Assembly (NCBI RefSeq): GCF_011762225.1
Contig: NZ_JAASQI010000003.1
Coordinates: 186,001-250,000, forward strand
DNA from: Pseudochelatococcus lubricantis
GTDB lineage: Bacteria; Pseudomonadota; Alphaproteobacteria; Rhizobiales; Beijerinckiaceae
Length of the DNA stretch: 64,000 nucleotides
Direction: 5' to 3'
The position numbers and the translations under genes are program-made. The notes below the pieces were generated by a model, which was not told the origin of the DNA, did no database searches, and saw nothing but the letters and a program-made list of their open reading frames with translations. Positions 27,644 through 37,600 of the stretch are shown here, one piece after another (the first letter of the stretch is position 1; each line of letters starts with the position of its first letter).

Positions 27644-28221
27644 TGGAGGAACATCTGGTGACGGGCCGTCTTGCCGGCGGGCTGCGTCTTGCCGGGCGGC
27701 TGCCGGAGCTGAAGGCGGTGCCGAGCGTGATAGGGCCTGTCGACGGGGAAGGTGTGTTCGAGGGCTACGCGAGCCTTTTCAACGTGCCGGACCTCGGCGG
27801 CGACATCATCGAACCCGGCGCCTTCGCGGCGAGCCTCGCGCGGCGCGGTGCGGCGGGAGTGCGGCTGCTGTGGCAGCACGACCCCGGCGAGCCGCTCGGC
27901 ACCTGGCTGTCGCTCGTGGAGGACGCGCGCGGGCTGAAGGTGCGCGGGCGCCTGAGCCTCGACGCGCGGCGGGCGCGGGATGTCGAGGCGCTGCTGAAAA
28001 CCGGAGCCGTGGACGGCCTGTCCATCGGCTTCCGCACGGAACGCGCGCGGCGGGAAGCCTCCGGCGTGCGCAGGATATCCCGGCTCGACCTGTGGGAGGT
28101 CTCCATCGTGACCTTTCCCATGGCGCCGGGAGCACGGGTGCTCGCCGCGGCGCCCGCGACGAAAGGCAACCCGCCGCTGGCCGAGGCCATCCGGCGGGTG
28201 ACGGCCGAACTTCATTCCTGA
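27643..28221 (+). CDS. GTA g4, HK97-family prohead protease
   Basis: Serine protease of 192 residues that trims the capsid protein during head maturation. Features: FEGYASLFNVPDLGGDIIEPGAF, catalytic His79 in WQHDPGEPLG, and Ser127 in DGLSIGFRT, followed by LDLWEVSIVTFPM. Starts inside the stop of the preceding small gene. The next gene is its substrate, the capsid. Confidence 0.93.
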   Translation: MEEHLVTGRLAGGLRLAGRLPELKAVPSVIGPVDGEGVFEGYASLFNVPDLGGDIIEPGAFAASLARRGAAGVRLLWQHDPGEPLGTWLSLVEDARGLKVRGRLSLDARRARDVEALLKTGAVDGLSIGFRTERARREASGVRRISRLDLWEVSIVTFPMAPGARVLAAAPATKGNPPLAEAIRRVTAELHS

Positions 28222-28235
28222 ACGGAGATATGCCG

Positions 28236-29561
28236 ATGACCGTTGAATACGATGTTGCCACGCTGCCGACCGGCGCGCCCGAGACCAAGGTGGCGCACGA
28301 CAGGGCTTCGCATGGCGAGGTTGCCGCCGCCTTCGCGGAGTTCTCGCGCGCCTTCGCCGCCTTCCGCGAGGCCAACGACGCGCGCATCGACGCGCTGGAG
28401 ACGCGCATGGCCGGCGATCCCGTGATCGAGGACAAGGTCGCGCGCATCGACCGGGCCGTGGACGAGACCAAAGGCAGGCTCGACCGGCTGATGCTGGAGG
28501 CGCGCCGGCCCGCGCTCGCAGGGATCGAGGGGCGCGCCGCCGATCCGGTGGTGGAGGAGCACCGGAGTGCGTTCGCCGGCTACATGCGGGGCGGCGAGAC
28601 GGCTGGACTGAAGGCGCTGGAGCTGAAGGCGGGCGGCGCCCGCGCCCTCTCGGCGGGATCGGGGCCGGACGGCGGCTATCTGACGCCGGCGGCGGTGGAG
28701 CGGGACGTGCTGGCGCGCCTCGGCGACATCTCGCCCATGCGAGCGCTCGCCTCCGTGCGGCTTATCTCCGGCGCGGCCTACAAGGGCGCGGTCACGAAGA
28801 CGGCGGCGGGCGCCGGCTGGGTCGCGGAGACGGGCGCGCGGGCGCAGACCGACACGCCCGTGCTGGCGGAACTCGACTTTCCCGCCCTCGAACTCTACGC
28901 GCTGCCCGCCGCGACGCAGACCCTGCTCGACGACGCGGTGGTCAACATCGAGGAATGGCTCGTCTCGGAGGTGGAAACGGCGTTCGCCGAGCAGGAGGGC
29001 AGAGCCTTCATCGAAGGCAGCGGCACGGGCCAGCCGAAGGGGGTCGTCAAGTATCCGACTGCCGCCCACGCGGACTGGGAATGGGGCAAGCTCGGCACCA
29101 CCGTGACGGGCGCATCCGGCGCATTTCCGGCGAGCAACCCGGCCGATATCCTGCTCGATCTCATCTACAGCCTCAAGGCGGGCTACCGGCAGAACGGCGT
29201 CTTCCTGATGAACCGGAAAGTGCAGAGCGCCGTGCGCAAGCTGAAGGGCGGCGACGGGCACTACCTGTGGCAGCCGCCAGCCACCGCCGACCAGGCGGCA
29301 TCGCTGTTCTCTTTCCCCATCGTGGAGGCGGAGCATATGCCGGACATCGGTGCCGACAGCCTCTCCATCGCCTTCGGGGACTTCCGGCGCGGGTATCTCG
29401 TCGTGGACCGCGCGGGCGTGCGCGTGCTGCGCGATCCGTATTCCGCCAAGCCCTACGTGCTGTTCTACACCACGAAGCGCGTGGGCGGCGGCGTGCAGGA
29501 CTTCGACGCCATCAAGCTGCTGAAGTTCGGCACTTCCGCCGCGCCCGCGGCAGGCGGTTAA
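28236..29561 (+). CDS. GTA g5, HK97-fold major capsid protein
   Basis: Protein of 441 residues: a helical N-terminal delta-like region (about 25-100) that g4 removes, then the HK97 fold (GPDGGYLTPAAVERDVLARL, KTAAGAGWVAETGA, EEWLVSEVETAFAEQEGRAFIEGSGTGQPKG, GDFRRGYLVVDRAGVRVLRDPYSA). GGAG eight bases upstream picks this ATG over one two codons earlier. Its stop overlaps the stop of the antisense protease gene. Confidence 0.95.
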   Translation: MTVEYDVATLPTGAPETKVAHDRASHGEVAAAFAEFSRAFAAFREANDARIDALETRMAGDPVIEDKVARIDRAVDETKGRLDRLMLEARRPALAGIEGRAADPVVEEHRSAFAGYMRGGETAGLKALELKAGGARALSAGSGPDGGYLTPAAVERDVLARLGDISPMRALASVRLISGAAYKGAVTKTAAGAGWVAETGARAQTDTPVLAELDFPALELYALPAATQTLLDDAVVNIEEWLVSEVETAFAEQEGRAFIEGSGTGQPKGVVKYPTAAHADWEWGKLGTTVTGASGAFPASNPADILLDLIYSLKAGYRQNGVFLMNRKVQSAVRKLKGGDGHYLWQPPATADQAASLFSFPIVEAEHMPDIGADSLSIAFGDFRRGYLVVDRAGVRVLRDPYSAKPYVLFYTTKRVGGGVQDFDAIKLLKFGTSAAPAAGG

Positions 29562-30364
29562 CGCCACTCCGCCGTGCGGCCCCAGCGGTTCAGGGTGCCG
29601 TCGATGAAGCCGCGCTGGGGGGCGACGAGCACGCCCTGCGTGTAGAGGCCGCACTGGCTGTTGCCCGCGCCCTTCGCCCAGGTGGAGACGGCGATGACGG
29701 CGCCGTCTCCGCGCACGATGGGGCCGCCTGAGTCGCCCTGGCAGACGCCCGCGCCGGGGCGCTTCCCGAGCCCGGACGGATCGGCCGCCCACAGCAGGAT
29801 CTTGCCCGGTCCGTAGGGCTCGACGGTGACGAGTTCCGCCGCGCGGAAGGTGCCCATCGTTTTCGGGTCGCCCTCCGCCGCCGTGCCCCAGCCCAGCGCG
29901 GTGACGGGCGTGCCGGCGCGCGGCAGCTTCGCCGCGCTGAGGGCAGCCGGCGCGAAACGGGCGGGCAGGGGCGCGGGCAGGCGGATGAGGGCGAGGTCTA
30001 TGGAGCGCTGGCGCGCCTCTATCGCGCCCGCGTTGTAGCCGCCGTGCGTCGCGACCTCGGCGGGCTCCAGCAACACCGGCTCGCCGGAGGGGTCGCGGAA
30101 ATGGACGCGGATCTCGCGCCCGCCCGCGACGCAATGGCCGGCGGTGAGCACCGCATCCCGCGCCAGCACGATGCCGGAACACACGCCGCCGCCCTTCGAC
30201 AGCACCATCACGGTGCGCGCCTTCAGCGGGCCGCCGTTCTCCGCGCCGCGGACGATGGCGGCGGCCGGCGTGGCGGCCAGACCAGCAACAAGCGAGGCAA
30301 CGACCGTTGCCACCGCGACATGCACGCGCGCGTTCACGCGCGCCGATTTCCGAAGGATCATCAT
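29558..30364 (-). CDS. secreted trypsin-like (S1) protease inserted in GTA cluster
   Basis: Protein of 268 residues: signal peptide (about 11-36, cleavage near AAA-IVRGAENGG), then a chymotrypsin-fold domain with His77 (TAGHC), Asp123 (SIDLALIRL) and Ser212 (CQGDSGGP). Cys62/Cys78 and Cys208/Cys233-type pairs fit the family's disulphides. It is the only gene on the minus strand inside the GTA cluster; its stop overlaps the capsid stop and its ATG overlaps the g6 ATG. Any promoter must lie within g6. A role in particle release, or a passenger gene, is possible; nothing in the sequence decides. Confidence 0.9.
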   Translation of the reverse strand: MMILRKSARVNARVHVAVATVVASLVAGLAATPAAAIVRGAENGGPLKARTVMVLSKGGGVCSGIVLARDAVLTAGHCVAGGREIRVHFRDPSGEPVLLEPAEVATHGGYNAGAIEARQRSIDLALIRLPAPLPARFAPAALSAAKLPRAGTPVTALGWGTAAEGDPKTMGTFRAAELVTVEPYGPGKILLWAADPSGLGKRPGAGVCQGDSGGPIVRGDGAVIAVSTWAKGAGNSQCGLYTQGVLVAPQRGFIDGTLNRWGRTAEWR

Positions 30365-30929
30365 GACCCCGCTTCTCCTGACCGGACCGGCAGCCGAGCC
30401 GGTGACGCTCGCCGATATCAAGGGTTACCTGCGCCTCGACCATGACGACGAGGACAGGCTCATCACATCGCTTATGACAGCCGCGCGGCTGATGGTCGAG
30501 GCCGAAAGCGGCCGTTGCCTCGTCGCGCAGACCTGGCGGCTGGTGCTCGACCGCTGGCCGGCGGCAGGCCCGATCCGGCTGCCGCTTTCGCCCGTCATCA
30601 GGCTCGACGGCGCGCGCGTGTTCGATGCGGCGGGCGCCGCGACGGCGGTGCCGGCGACGCATTTCCATGTGGATACGCTCGCCGAACCGCCGCGTCTTAT
30701 GCCTGCGGCGGCACTGCCGGCGCCGGGACGGCCGTTCTCCGGCATCGAGATCGATGTCACGGCCGGCTACGGAGAGGCCGCCGCCGACGTGCCGATGCCG
30801 CTGCGGCAGGCGGTGCGGGCCATCGTGGCGCGCTGGTACGAGCATCGCGGCGACGGCACCGGCGAGGTGCCGGCCATTCCGCCCGAGGCGCTGGCGCTGA
30901 TCGCGCCCTACCGGCGCGGGAGGCTGTGA
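30363..30929 (+). CDS. GTA g6, head-tail adaptor
   Basis: Protein of 188 residues of the HK97 gp6/DUF-type adaptor family (EPVTLADIKGYLRLDHDDEDRLITSLMTAARLMVEAESGRCLVAQTWRL ... YGEAAADVPMPLRQAVRAIVARWYEHRGD). It sits under the portal and starts the connector. Preceded by AAGGATCATC. It resumes the plus-strand operon after the inverted protease gene and is followed one base later by g7. Confidence 0.9.
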   Translation: MTPLLLTGPAAEPVTLADIKGYLRLDHDDEDRLITSLMTAARLMVEAESGRCLVAQTWRLVLDRWPAAGPIRLPLSPVIRLDGARVFDAAGAATAVPATHFHVDTLAEPPRLMPAAALPAPGRPFSGIEIDVTAGYGEAAADVPMPLRQAVRAIVARWYEHRGDGTGEVPAIPPEALALIAPYRRGRL

Positions 30930-30930
30930 G

Positions 30931-31269
30931 ATGGCGGTGCGCGGAATCGGCGAGCGGCGGCGGCATTTCTGGCTGGAGGCGCCGGTGGAGCAAAGCGACG
31001 GCGCGGGCGGCGTGGTGCGCCGCTACGCACGCCGCGCCCGCCTGTGGGGAACGCTGGAGGCGGTCGGCGCGTCGTCCGGCGCGGCGCGGGAGGCGGCGGA
31101 GCGGCGGGAGATCGCCACGACGTGGCGTATCGTGACCGGCTTTAGGGCCGATATCGACGGCCGCAGCCGGCTGCGGCTCGGCGGCCGTGTGTTCGCGGTG
31201 CTGTCCGCCGCCGACCCCGACGGGCGGCGCCGTGGCCTCGTCGTGGTGGCGGAGGAGATCACGCCATGA
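30931..31269 (+). CDS. GTA g7, head closure / stopper protein
   Basis: Protein of 112 residues of the SPP1 gp16-like head-tail joining family (RHFWLEAPVEQSDGAGGVVRRY ... LWGTLEAVGASSGAAREAAERREIATTWRIVTGFRADIDGRSRLRLGGRVFAVLSAADPD). It closes the filled head. Overlaps g8 by 4 bases. Confidence 0.88.
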   Translation: MAVRGIGERRRHFWLEAPVEQSDGAGGVVRRYARRARLWGTLEAVGASSGAAREAAERREIATTWRIVTGFRADIDGRSRLRLGGRVFAVLSAADPDGRRRGLVVVAEEITP

Positions 31270-31700
31270 GCGGGGCGGAAGCGAAAGGGCCGGTGCTGGC
31301 GCTGCGCGAGGCCATCGTCACGGCACTGGCGGGGGATGCGGCGCTGACGGCGATGCTCGGCGGCGCGACGATCCGCGACGAGGTCCCGCGCGGCGCGCGC
31401 GGTGTGTACGCCGTGTTTTCGGAAACGCGGCTGCGCGACTGGTCGACGGGCAGCGACCAGGGCCACGAGCAGGACGTCGCCATCAGCGTGTGGTCGGTGG
31501 AGGGCGGGGCGCGGATGGCGCTGCGCGCGGCGGCGCGGATCGGCGAACTGCTGGACGGAGCGGCGTTGACGCCAGACGGCCACCGGCTGGTGAACCTGCG
31601 GGTCACGTCGTCCGAAACGCGGCGCGATACACGCGCCGACCGCTCCCGCGTGGTGCTGCGGCTGCGGGCGGTGACGGAAGTACTCTCAACCCGGAATTGA
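31266..31700 (+). CDS. GTA g8, tail terminator
   Basis: Protein of 144 residues (LREAIVTALAGDAALTAMLGG ... VFSETRLRDWSTGSDQGHEQDVAISVWSVEGG ... DGHRLVNLRVTSSETRRDTRADRSRVVLRLRAVTE), DUF3168-like. It caps the tail tube and joins it to the head. Coupled to g7 by a 4-base overlap. Confidence 0.88.
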   Translation: MSGAEAKGPVLALREAIVTALAGDAALTAMLGGATIRDEVPRGARGVYAVFSETRLRDWSTGSDQGHEQDVAISVWSVEGGARMALRAAARIGELLDGAALTPDGHRLVNLRVTSSETRRDTRADRSRVVLRLRAVTEVLSTRN

Positions 31701-31711
31701 TGGAGGAGCGG

Positions 31712-32122
31712 ATGGGTGCCCAGAAAGGCAAGGACCTGCTGCTGAAGGTCCGCGACGGCGGCGGCGTCTTCGTGACGGTGGCGGGCCTGCGTGCCCGCCA
31801 GATCGCGTTCAACGCGGAGGCCGTCGACGTGACGCACGCGGAATCCGTCGGGCGCTGGCGTGAGCTGCTGGCGGGGGCGGGCGTGCGGCGCGCGGCGGTG
31901 ACGGGCGCCGGCGTGTTCAAGGATGAGGCGTCCGACGCGCTTGTGCGCCAGAGCTTCTTCGACGCGACCATCGCCACCTGGCAGGTGATCGTGCCCGATT
32001 TCGGGCGGATCGAGGGGCCGTTTCAGGTGACGAGCCTCGAATACCGCGGCGACCACGCCGGCGAGGTGACGTTCGATCTGGCGCTGGAATCGGCCGGCGC
32101 CCTCGTTTTCAACGCATTGTGA
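31712..32122 (+). CDS. GTA g9, major tail tube protein
   Basis: Protein of 136 residues (MGAQKGKDLLLKVRDGGGVFVTVAGLRARQIAFNAEAVDVTHAES ... WRELLAGAGVRRAAVTGAGVFKDEASDALVRQ), the family that stacks as hexamers in the tail tube. GGAGG just upstream picks this ATG; another ATG four codons earlier overlaps the g8 stop. Confidence 0.93.
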   Translation: MGAQKGKDLLLKVRDGGGVFVTVAGLRARQIAFNAEAVDVTHAESVGRWRELLAGAGVRRAAVTGAGVFKDEASDALVRQSFFDATIATWQVIVPDFGRIEGPFQVTSLEYRGDHAGEVTFDLALESAGALVFNAL

Positions 32123-32145
32123 GGACGGTCATCGGGAGGACGATT

Positions 32146-32679
32146 ATGGCCAATCGCAGACGGGGCGAGATCGAGGCGGTGCTCGCCGGAGAGCGCCATA
32201 AGCTGGTGCTGACGCTGGGCGCGCTCGCGGAGCTGGAGGGCGCCTTCGGCGTCGCGGACCTCGCGGCGCTCGGCCGGCGGCTGGCGGCGGGCGGGCTCTC
32301 GGCGCGCGATATCACGCACATCCTGCAGGCGGGACTGCACGGGGCGGGCAGCAGCCTCGACGCCTCCCGCCTGCCGGTGGCGCGGGCACTGCCGGAAATC
32401 TTGCGCGCCGTGACGGAGCTGCTCACCGCGACCTTCGGGCAGGAGGAAGCCGCAGGCGGGCCTTCGCACGCCGTTGACGCGGCGCGGCCTTTTCCGTGGG
32501 AGGAGGCGATGCGGCTGGGTTTCGGCGTTTTGCGGCTGTCGTCGCGCGCCTTCTGGGGCATGACGCCGCGCGAGCTGGCGGCGGCGTCGGCGGGCATCTA
32601 TGGGCCGCCGCGCGCGCCGCTTTCCGGCGGGGAGCTTGCGGCGCTGATGCGCGCCTTTCCGGACGACACGGGAGCATGA
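32146..32679 (+). CDS. GTA g10 and g10.1 fused: tail assembly chaperone
   Basis: Protein of 177 residues. The first 105 match RcGTA g10 (GEIEAVLAGERHKLVLTLGALAELEGAFGV ... ARDITHILQAGLHGAG). After a short linker the last 50 (FPWEEAMRLGFGVLRLSSRAFWGMTPRELAAAS) look like g10.1, the small tail assembly chaperone, which is a separate gene in Rhodobacter. Both parts act in tail assembly in siphophages. No internal start with a ribosome site is obvious before the second part. GGGAGG precedes the ATG. Confidence 0.82.
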   Translation: MANRRRGEIEAVLAGERHKLVLTLGALAELEGAFGVADLAALGRRLAAGGLSARDITHILQAGLHGAGSSLDASRLPVARALPEILRAVTELLTATFGQEEAAGGPSHAVDAARPFPWEEAMRLGFGVLRLSSRAFWGMTPRELAAASAGIYGPPRAPLSGGELAALMRAFPDDTGA

Positions 32680-32681
32680 CG

Positions 32682-33317
32682 ATGCCGGCAGGTTTTCATG
32701 AAGTGCGCTTTCCGCTCGATGTAACGCCCGGTGGGCGCGGCGGGCCGGAATGGCGCACCGACGTTGTGACGCTCGGCTCCGGCGCGGAGCATCGCAACGC
32801 GCGCTGGGTGCAATCGCGCAGGCGCTACGACGCCGGCTACGGCATCAAGACGCTCGATGCGCTGCACGCAGTGCTCGTCTTCTTCGAGGAACGGCGCGGC
32901 AGGCTTTTCGGCTTCCGCTGGCACGACCGGATGGATTGCCGCTCGGGAGCGCCCTCGCGGACACCGGCCTTCACCGACCAGCGGATTGGCACCGGCGACG
33001 GCGCGGCGCGGACGTTCCAGCTCGTGAAAAGCTACGGGACGGGCTACGCGCCTTATGTGAGGCGGATCGCCAAACCGCTGGCAGGAACGGTCTCCGTCGG
33101 CCTCGATGGAGCCGCGCTGCCGGCGGAGGCGTTCGATGTCGACACCGCGACGGGGCGCGTGACACTCGCGCAGGCGCCGCAGGCGGGGGCGGCGGTGACG
33201 GCCGGGTTCGCGTTCGACGTACCCGTGCGCTTCGATACCGATGCGCTTGGCATCGATTTCGCGGCGTTCTCGGCCGGCGTCATCCCGGCCATTCCGCTCG
33301 TCGAAATCCTGGATTGA
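32682..33317 (+). CDS. GTA g12, distal tail protein
   Basis: Protein of 211 residues (DUF2460 type): FHEVRFPLDVTPGGRGGPEWRTDVVTLGSGAEHRNARWVQSRRRYDAGYGIKT, FRWHDRMDCRS and the C-terminal VPVRFDTDALGIDF. It forms the hexameric distal ring of the tail. GGAG seven bases upstream picks the second of two in-frame ATG codons. In RcGTA the tape measure would precede this gene; here g10 directly does. Confidence 0.92.
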   Translation: MPAGFHEVRFPLDVTPGGRGGPEWRTDVVTLGSGAEHRNARWVQSRRRYDAGYGIKTLDALHAVLVFFEERRGRLFGFRWHDRMDCRSGAPSRTPAFTDQRIGTGDGAARTFQLVKSYGTGYAPYVRRIAKPLAGTVSVGLDGAALPAEAFDVDTATGRVTLAQAPQAGAAVTAGFAFDVPVRFDTDALGIDFAAFSAGVIPAIPLVEILD

Positions 33318-33329
33318 AAAGGAGGCGCC

Positions 33330-34211
33330 ATGCGCGCGCTATCGGATGGGCTCTCGTCGCACCTCGGCGAGGGCGTGACCACGCTTTGCCGCTGCTGGAA
33401 GCTGCTGCGCCGCGACGGCACGGCCGCGGGTTTCACCGACCACGACCGCGATCTGCATTTCGCGGGTGTGACCTTTCTGGCCCGCTCCGGACTGGAGGCG
33501 GCGGAGGCGACGGCGGAGCTGGGCTTCGCCGTTTCGGGCGGCGACGTGGCGGGCGTGCTGGCGGCGGCCAGCATCACGGAGGAGGATCTCGCCGGCGGGC
33601 AATATGACGACGCGGGTGTCGAGACGTGGCTCGTGAACTGGGCGGACGTCGCGCAGCGGCTGCTGCTCGACGTCGCGTCCATCGGCGAGATCAGGCGCAC
33701 CGAGCATGCCTTCACGGCGGAGCTGCGCGGCGCGATGCACCGTTACGATCAGGAGCAGGGCCGGGTCTACCGGGCGGATTGCGCGGCCGATCCCGGCGAC
33801 AGCCGCTGCAGGGTGGCGCTCGACGCGCCGCATCTGCGCGCGGCGGGAACGGTGGAGACGACGGACGGGCGGCTCGGCTTCTCGGCGGCGGTGCTCGGCG
33901 GATACGCGGACGGCTGGTTCACGGGCGGTGTGCTGACGTTTCAGGGCGGCGCGAACGCCGGCGTCACCGCCGGGGTGAAGGCGCACCGGGGCGCGACGCT
34001 GCAATTGTGGACGCCGGCGGCGAGGGCAATCGCGGCGGGCGATGCGTTCGCCGTGACGGCTGGCTGCGACAGGAGTTTCGCCACCTGCCGGGCGAAGTTC
34101 GGCAACGCGGTGAACTTTCGCGGCTTTCCGCACATGCCCGGCAACGATTTCGTCGTGCGCTACCCGTCGCAGGGCGAGCCGGGGCTCGACGGCGGGAGCC
34201 TGTTCCGATGA
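33330..34211 (+). CDS. GTA g13, tail hub protein (DUF2163)
   Basis: Protein of 293 residues with the DUF2163/phage BR0599 pattern (TTLCRCWKLLRRDGTAAGFTDHDRDLHFAGVTF ... YRADCAADPGDSRCRV ... AGCDRSFATCRAKFGNAVNFRGFPHMPGND). RcGTA g13 is the hub below the distal ring and binds an iron-sulphur cluster; several Cys are present here. The start follows AAAGGAGGCGCC. Overlaps g14 by 4 bases. Confidence 0.92.
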   Translation: MRALSDGLSSHLGEGVTTLCRCWKLLRRDGTAAGFTDHDRDLHFAGVTFLARSGLEAAEATAELGFAVSGGDVAGVLAAASITEEDLAGGQYDDAGVETWLVNWADVAQRLLLDVASIGEIRRTEHAFTAELRGAMHRYDQEQGRVYRADCAADPGDSRCRVALDAPHLRAAGTVETTDGRLGFSAAVLGGYADGWFTGGVLTFQGGANAGVTAGVKAHRGATLQLWTPAARAIAAGDAFAVTAGCDRSFATCRAKFGNAVNFRGFPHMPGNDFVVRYPSQGEPGLDGGSLFR

Positions 34212-34657
34212 TCGCGCGCGCTGCCATTGTCGCGCAGGCGCGAAGCTGGATCGGCACGCCGTACCTGCATCAGGCGGCGCTGAAGGGCGTGGGCTGCGAC
34301 TGCCTGGGGCTCGTGCGCGGCGTCTGGACGGCGCTGTACGGCCGCGCGCCGGAAACGCCGCCGCCCTACAGCGCCGACTGGGCGGAGGCGGGCGGCGTTG
34401 AGACCCTGCGCGACGCGGCGCTGCGGCACCTCCGGCCGGTGAGCCCGGACGCCATCCGGGCGGGCGACGTGCTGCTGTTCCGCTGGCGCGCGCATGTGCC
34501 GGCGAAGCACCTCGCCATCGCCAGCGAGGCGGGGCCGGACGGCGCGCGCATGGTGCATGCGCACGACGGCGCGGCCGTGTGCGAGGTGGCGCTGTCGGGG
34601 TGGTGGCGGCGGCACCTCGCCGGCGCCTTCTCGTTTCCCGATTCTCTCGACCAGTGA
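34208..34657 (+). CDS. GTA g14, NlpC/P60 peptidase
   Basis: Cysteine peptidase of 149 residues that cuts the peptidoglycan peptide during entry. Catalytic Cys32 in GCDCLGLVRGVW and His101 in KHLAIAS. Located between hub and megatron as in RcGTA and coupled to g13 by an ATGA overlap. Confidence 0.93.
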   Translation: MIARAAIVAQARSWIGTPYLHQAALKGVGCDCLGLVRGVWTALYGRAPETPPPYSADWAEAGGVETLRDAALRHLRPVSPDAIRAGDVLLFRWRAHVPAKHLAIASEAGPDGARMVHAHDGAAVCEVALSGWWRRHLAGAFSFPDSLDQ

Positions 34658-34669
34658 AGGAGGGCGCGG

Positions 34670-37600
34670 ATGGCGACGCTTGTGTTGCAGGTGGCGGGGG
34701 CGGCCGTAGGCGGGCTCGTCGGCGGACCCGTGGGGGCGATTGCCGGGCGGGCGCTCGGCGGACTCGCCGGGGCGATGATCGACAGCACGCTGTTCGCGCA
34801 GGGCGGCGGCACGCAATACCGCGAGGGGCCGCGCCTGGCCGACATGGACGGGCTGACCTCGACGGAGGGAGCGCCGGTGCCGCGCGTCTACGGGCGGGCG
34901 CGTATCGGCGGGCAGCTCATCTGGGCGACGCGGTTCGAGGAGAACGTCGAGCACGAGGTGACGCGCAGCAGCGCGCGCGGCGGCAAGGGCGGCGGCGCTA
35001 AAAGGCAGACGACCGTCACGACCACCTATTCCTACTATGCCAACCTTGCCATCGGCCTGTGCGAGGGCGAGATCGCGCAGGTGCGGCGTGTGTGGGCGGA
35101 CGGGCAGGAACTCGATCCCGAAATCGCCTTCCGCGTCTACAGGGGCACGGAAGACCAGCAGCCGGACCACCTGATCGTGGCCAAGGAGGGCGAGGCGAAT
35201 GCGCCCGCCTATCGCGGCCTCGCCTATGTGGTGTTCGAGCGCCTGCCGCTCGCGGAATACGGCAACCGCGTGCCGCAGTTCTCGTTCGAGGTGGTGCGGC
35301 CGGCTAACGGGCTCGGGGCGCGGATCAGGGCCGTCGAGGTCATTCCCGGCGCGTCCGAGTTCGCCTACGACACGGCGGCGGTGGTGCGGCTGGGCGCGCC
35401 GGGGGTGAGCGTTTCCGAAAACCGGCACCAGCGCGAGCGGGAGGCGGATGTGCTCGCCTCCTTCGATGCGCTCGCGGCCGTCTGCCCCAACCTGGAACGG
35501 GTGGCGATCGTCGCGAGCTGGTTCGGCGACGACCTGCGCGCGGGGCATTGCACGATCACGCCGCGAGTCGAGCATGCGGCGAAGGAAACCCACGGCGGCG
35601 AATGGTCCGTGGCCGGGTTGACACGGGCGCAGGCGCGGACGGTGAGCAGCGTGGACGGCGCGCCGGCCTATGGCGGCACGCCTTCCGACGCCTCGGTGAG
35701 GGCGATCATCGCGGAGGCGAAGGCGCGCGGCTGGGCGGTGACGCTCTATCCCTTCGTCATGATGGACGTGCCGCCCGGCAATGCCCTCCCCGATCCGTAC
35801 ACGGGCGCGGCCGGACAGCCGCCCTATCCCTGGCGAGGGCGCATCACCTGCGATCCCGCGCCCGACCGCGCCGGCACGGTTGACGGCACCGCGGAAGCGG
35901 CGGCGCAGGTGAAGCGGGTCTTCGGCGCGGCGGACGGCCCGGGCCTGCGGCGGCTGGTGCGCCATTACGCAACGCTCGCGGCGGAGGCCGGCGGCGTGGA
36001 TGCCTTCGTCATCGGCTCGGAACTCGTGGGGCTGACGCGCGTATGCGCGGCGCCCGGCGTCTATCCGGCCGTCGCGGAACTCGTGGCGCTCGCGGCGGAG
36101 GCGCGCGCCATCCTCGGTGCGGGCACCGCCATCACCTACGCGGCGGACTGGACGGAATACGGCGCGCATGTGCGCGACGGCGGGCGGGAAGTGCGCTTCC
36201 CGCTCGATCCGCTGTGGGCGGACGCGAACATCGACGCGGTGGGCATCGACTTCTACGCGCCGCTCTCGGATTGGCGCGACGGCACAGGCCATGCCGACGC
36301 GCGGGAAGCGGAGTCCGTCCACGATCTCGACTACCTCCGGCGCCGGGTGACGGCGGGCGAGGGCTTCGATTGGTATTACGCCAACGCCGCCGGGCGGGCG
36401 GCGCAGCAGCGCCTGCCTATCACGGATGGCGCTCATGGCAAGCCGTGGATATTCCGCCAGAAGGACATCGCCGGCTGGTGGGGCAATGCGCACGTGGAGC
36501 GCGTCGACGGCGTCGAAACGGGCGCGACCGCATGGGTGCCGTGCGGCAAGCACGTGTGGCTGACCGAGATCGGCATTCCGGCGGTCGACCGCGGCACCAA
36601 CGGGCCGAACGTGTTTCCCGATCCGAAATCCTCGGAATCGGCCTATCCGCCGTTCTCGCGCGGCACGCGCGACGACCTGATCCAGAACCGGGGGCTGACG
36701 GCGCTGCTCGATGCCTACGGCTCCGGCGGGACGGCGGCCAATCCGCTCTCGCCGCGCGACGGGTTGCCGATGGTGCCGGCTGACCGCGTGTATGTATGGA
36801 CGTGGGACGCGCGGCCCTATCCGGCCTTTCCGGCGCTGACCGACGTGTGGCGCGACGGCGGCAACTGGGAGACGGGGCACTGGCTTACCGGGCGGCTCGA
36901 CGGGCTGACGCTGGACGGCCTCGTCGCGGCGGTGATCGCCGACTGGGGCCTGTCGGCCGCCGACGTCATGCTCGACGGGGAACTCGACGGCTATGTCGTC
37001 GACCGGCCCATGTCGGCCAGGCAGGTGCTGGAGCCGCTGGCGAGCGCCTTCGGCTTCCATGCCGTGGCGAGCGGCGGGGCGGTGCGCTTCCGCGCCAACG
37101 CGGGGCCTGCCGCCGTCGCGCTGGCGGCGAGCGAGATCGTGCCGGACGGGGAGGGCGCGGGCATCACGCTGCGGCGGGCGCAGGAAACGGATCTGCCAGG
37201 CGAGATCAGGCTCGGCTACACGGACGGCGACCGCGACTATCGCCGCTCCGCTGCCGTCTCGCGCCGTGTCGCGACGGGCAGCCGGCGCTCGGAAGGGCGG
37301 GAGCTGGCGGCGGTGCTGCGGGCAGGGCTGGCGCAGCATCTGGCCGATACGGGATTGCAGGCGCTGTGGGTGGGGCGCGAGACGGCCGCCTTCGCGCTTT
37401 CCACGCGGCAGGTAAGGCTGGAGCCCGGCGATGTCATCGCGCTGCCGGTCGGCGGGGAGACGCGGCCGTTCCGCGTTTCCCGCATCACGGACGGGGCGGT
37501 GCGGCAGGTGGAGGCGCATGCCGTGGAGCCTTCGCTGCAGCGGGACGCCGTGCCGACGCTGCCGCGCCCGCTGCCCGCCGTTCCGCAACTGCCGGGGCCG

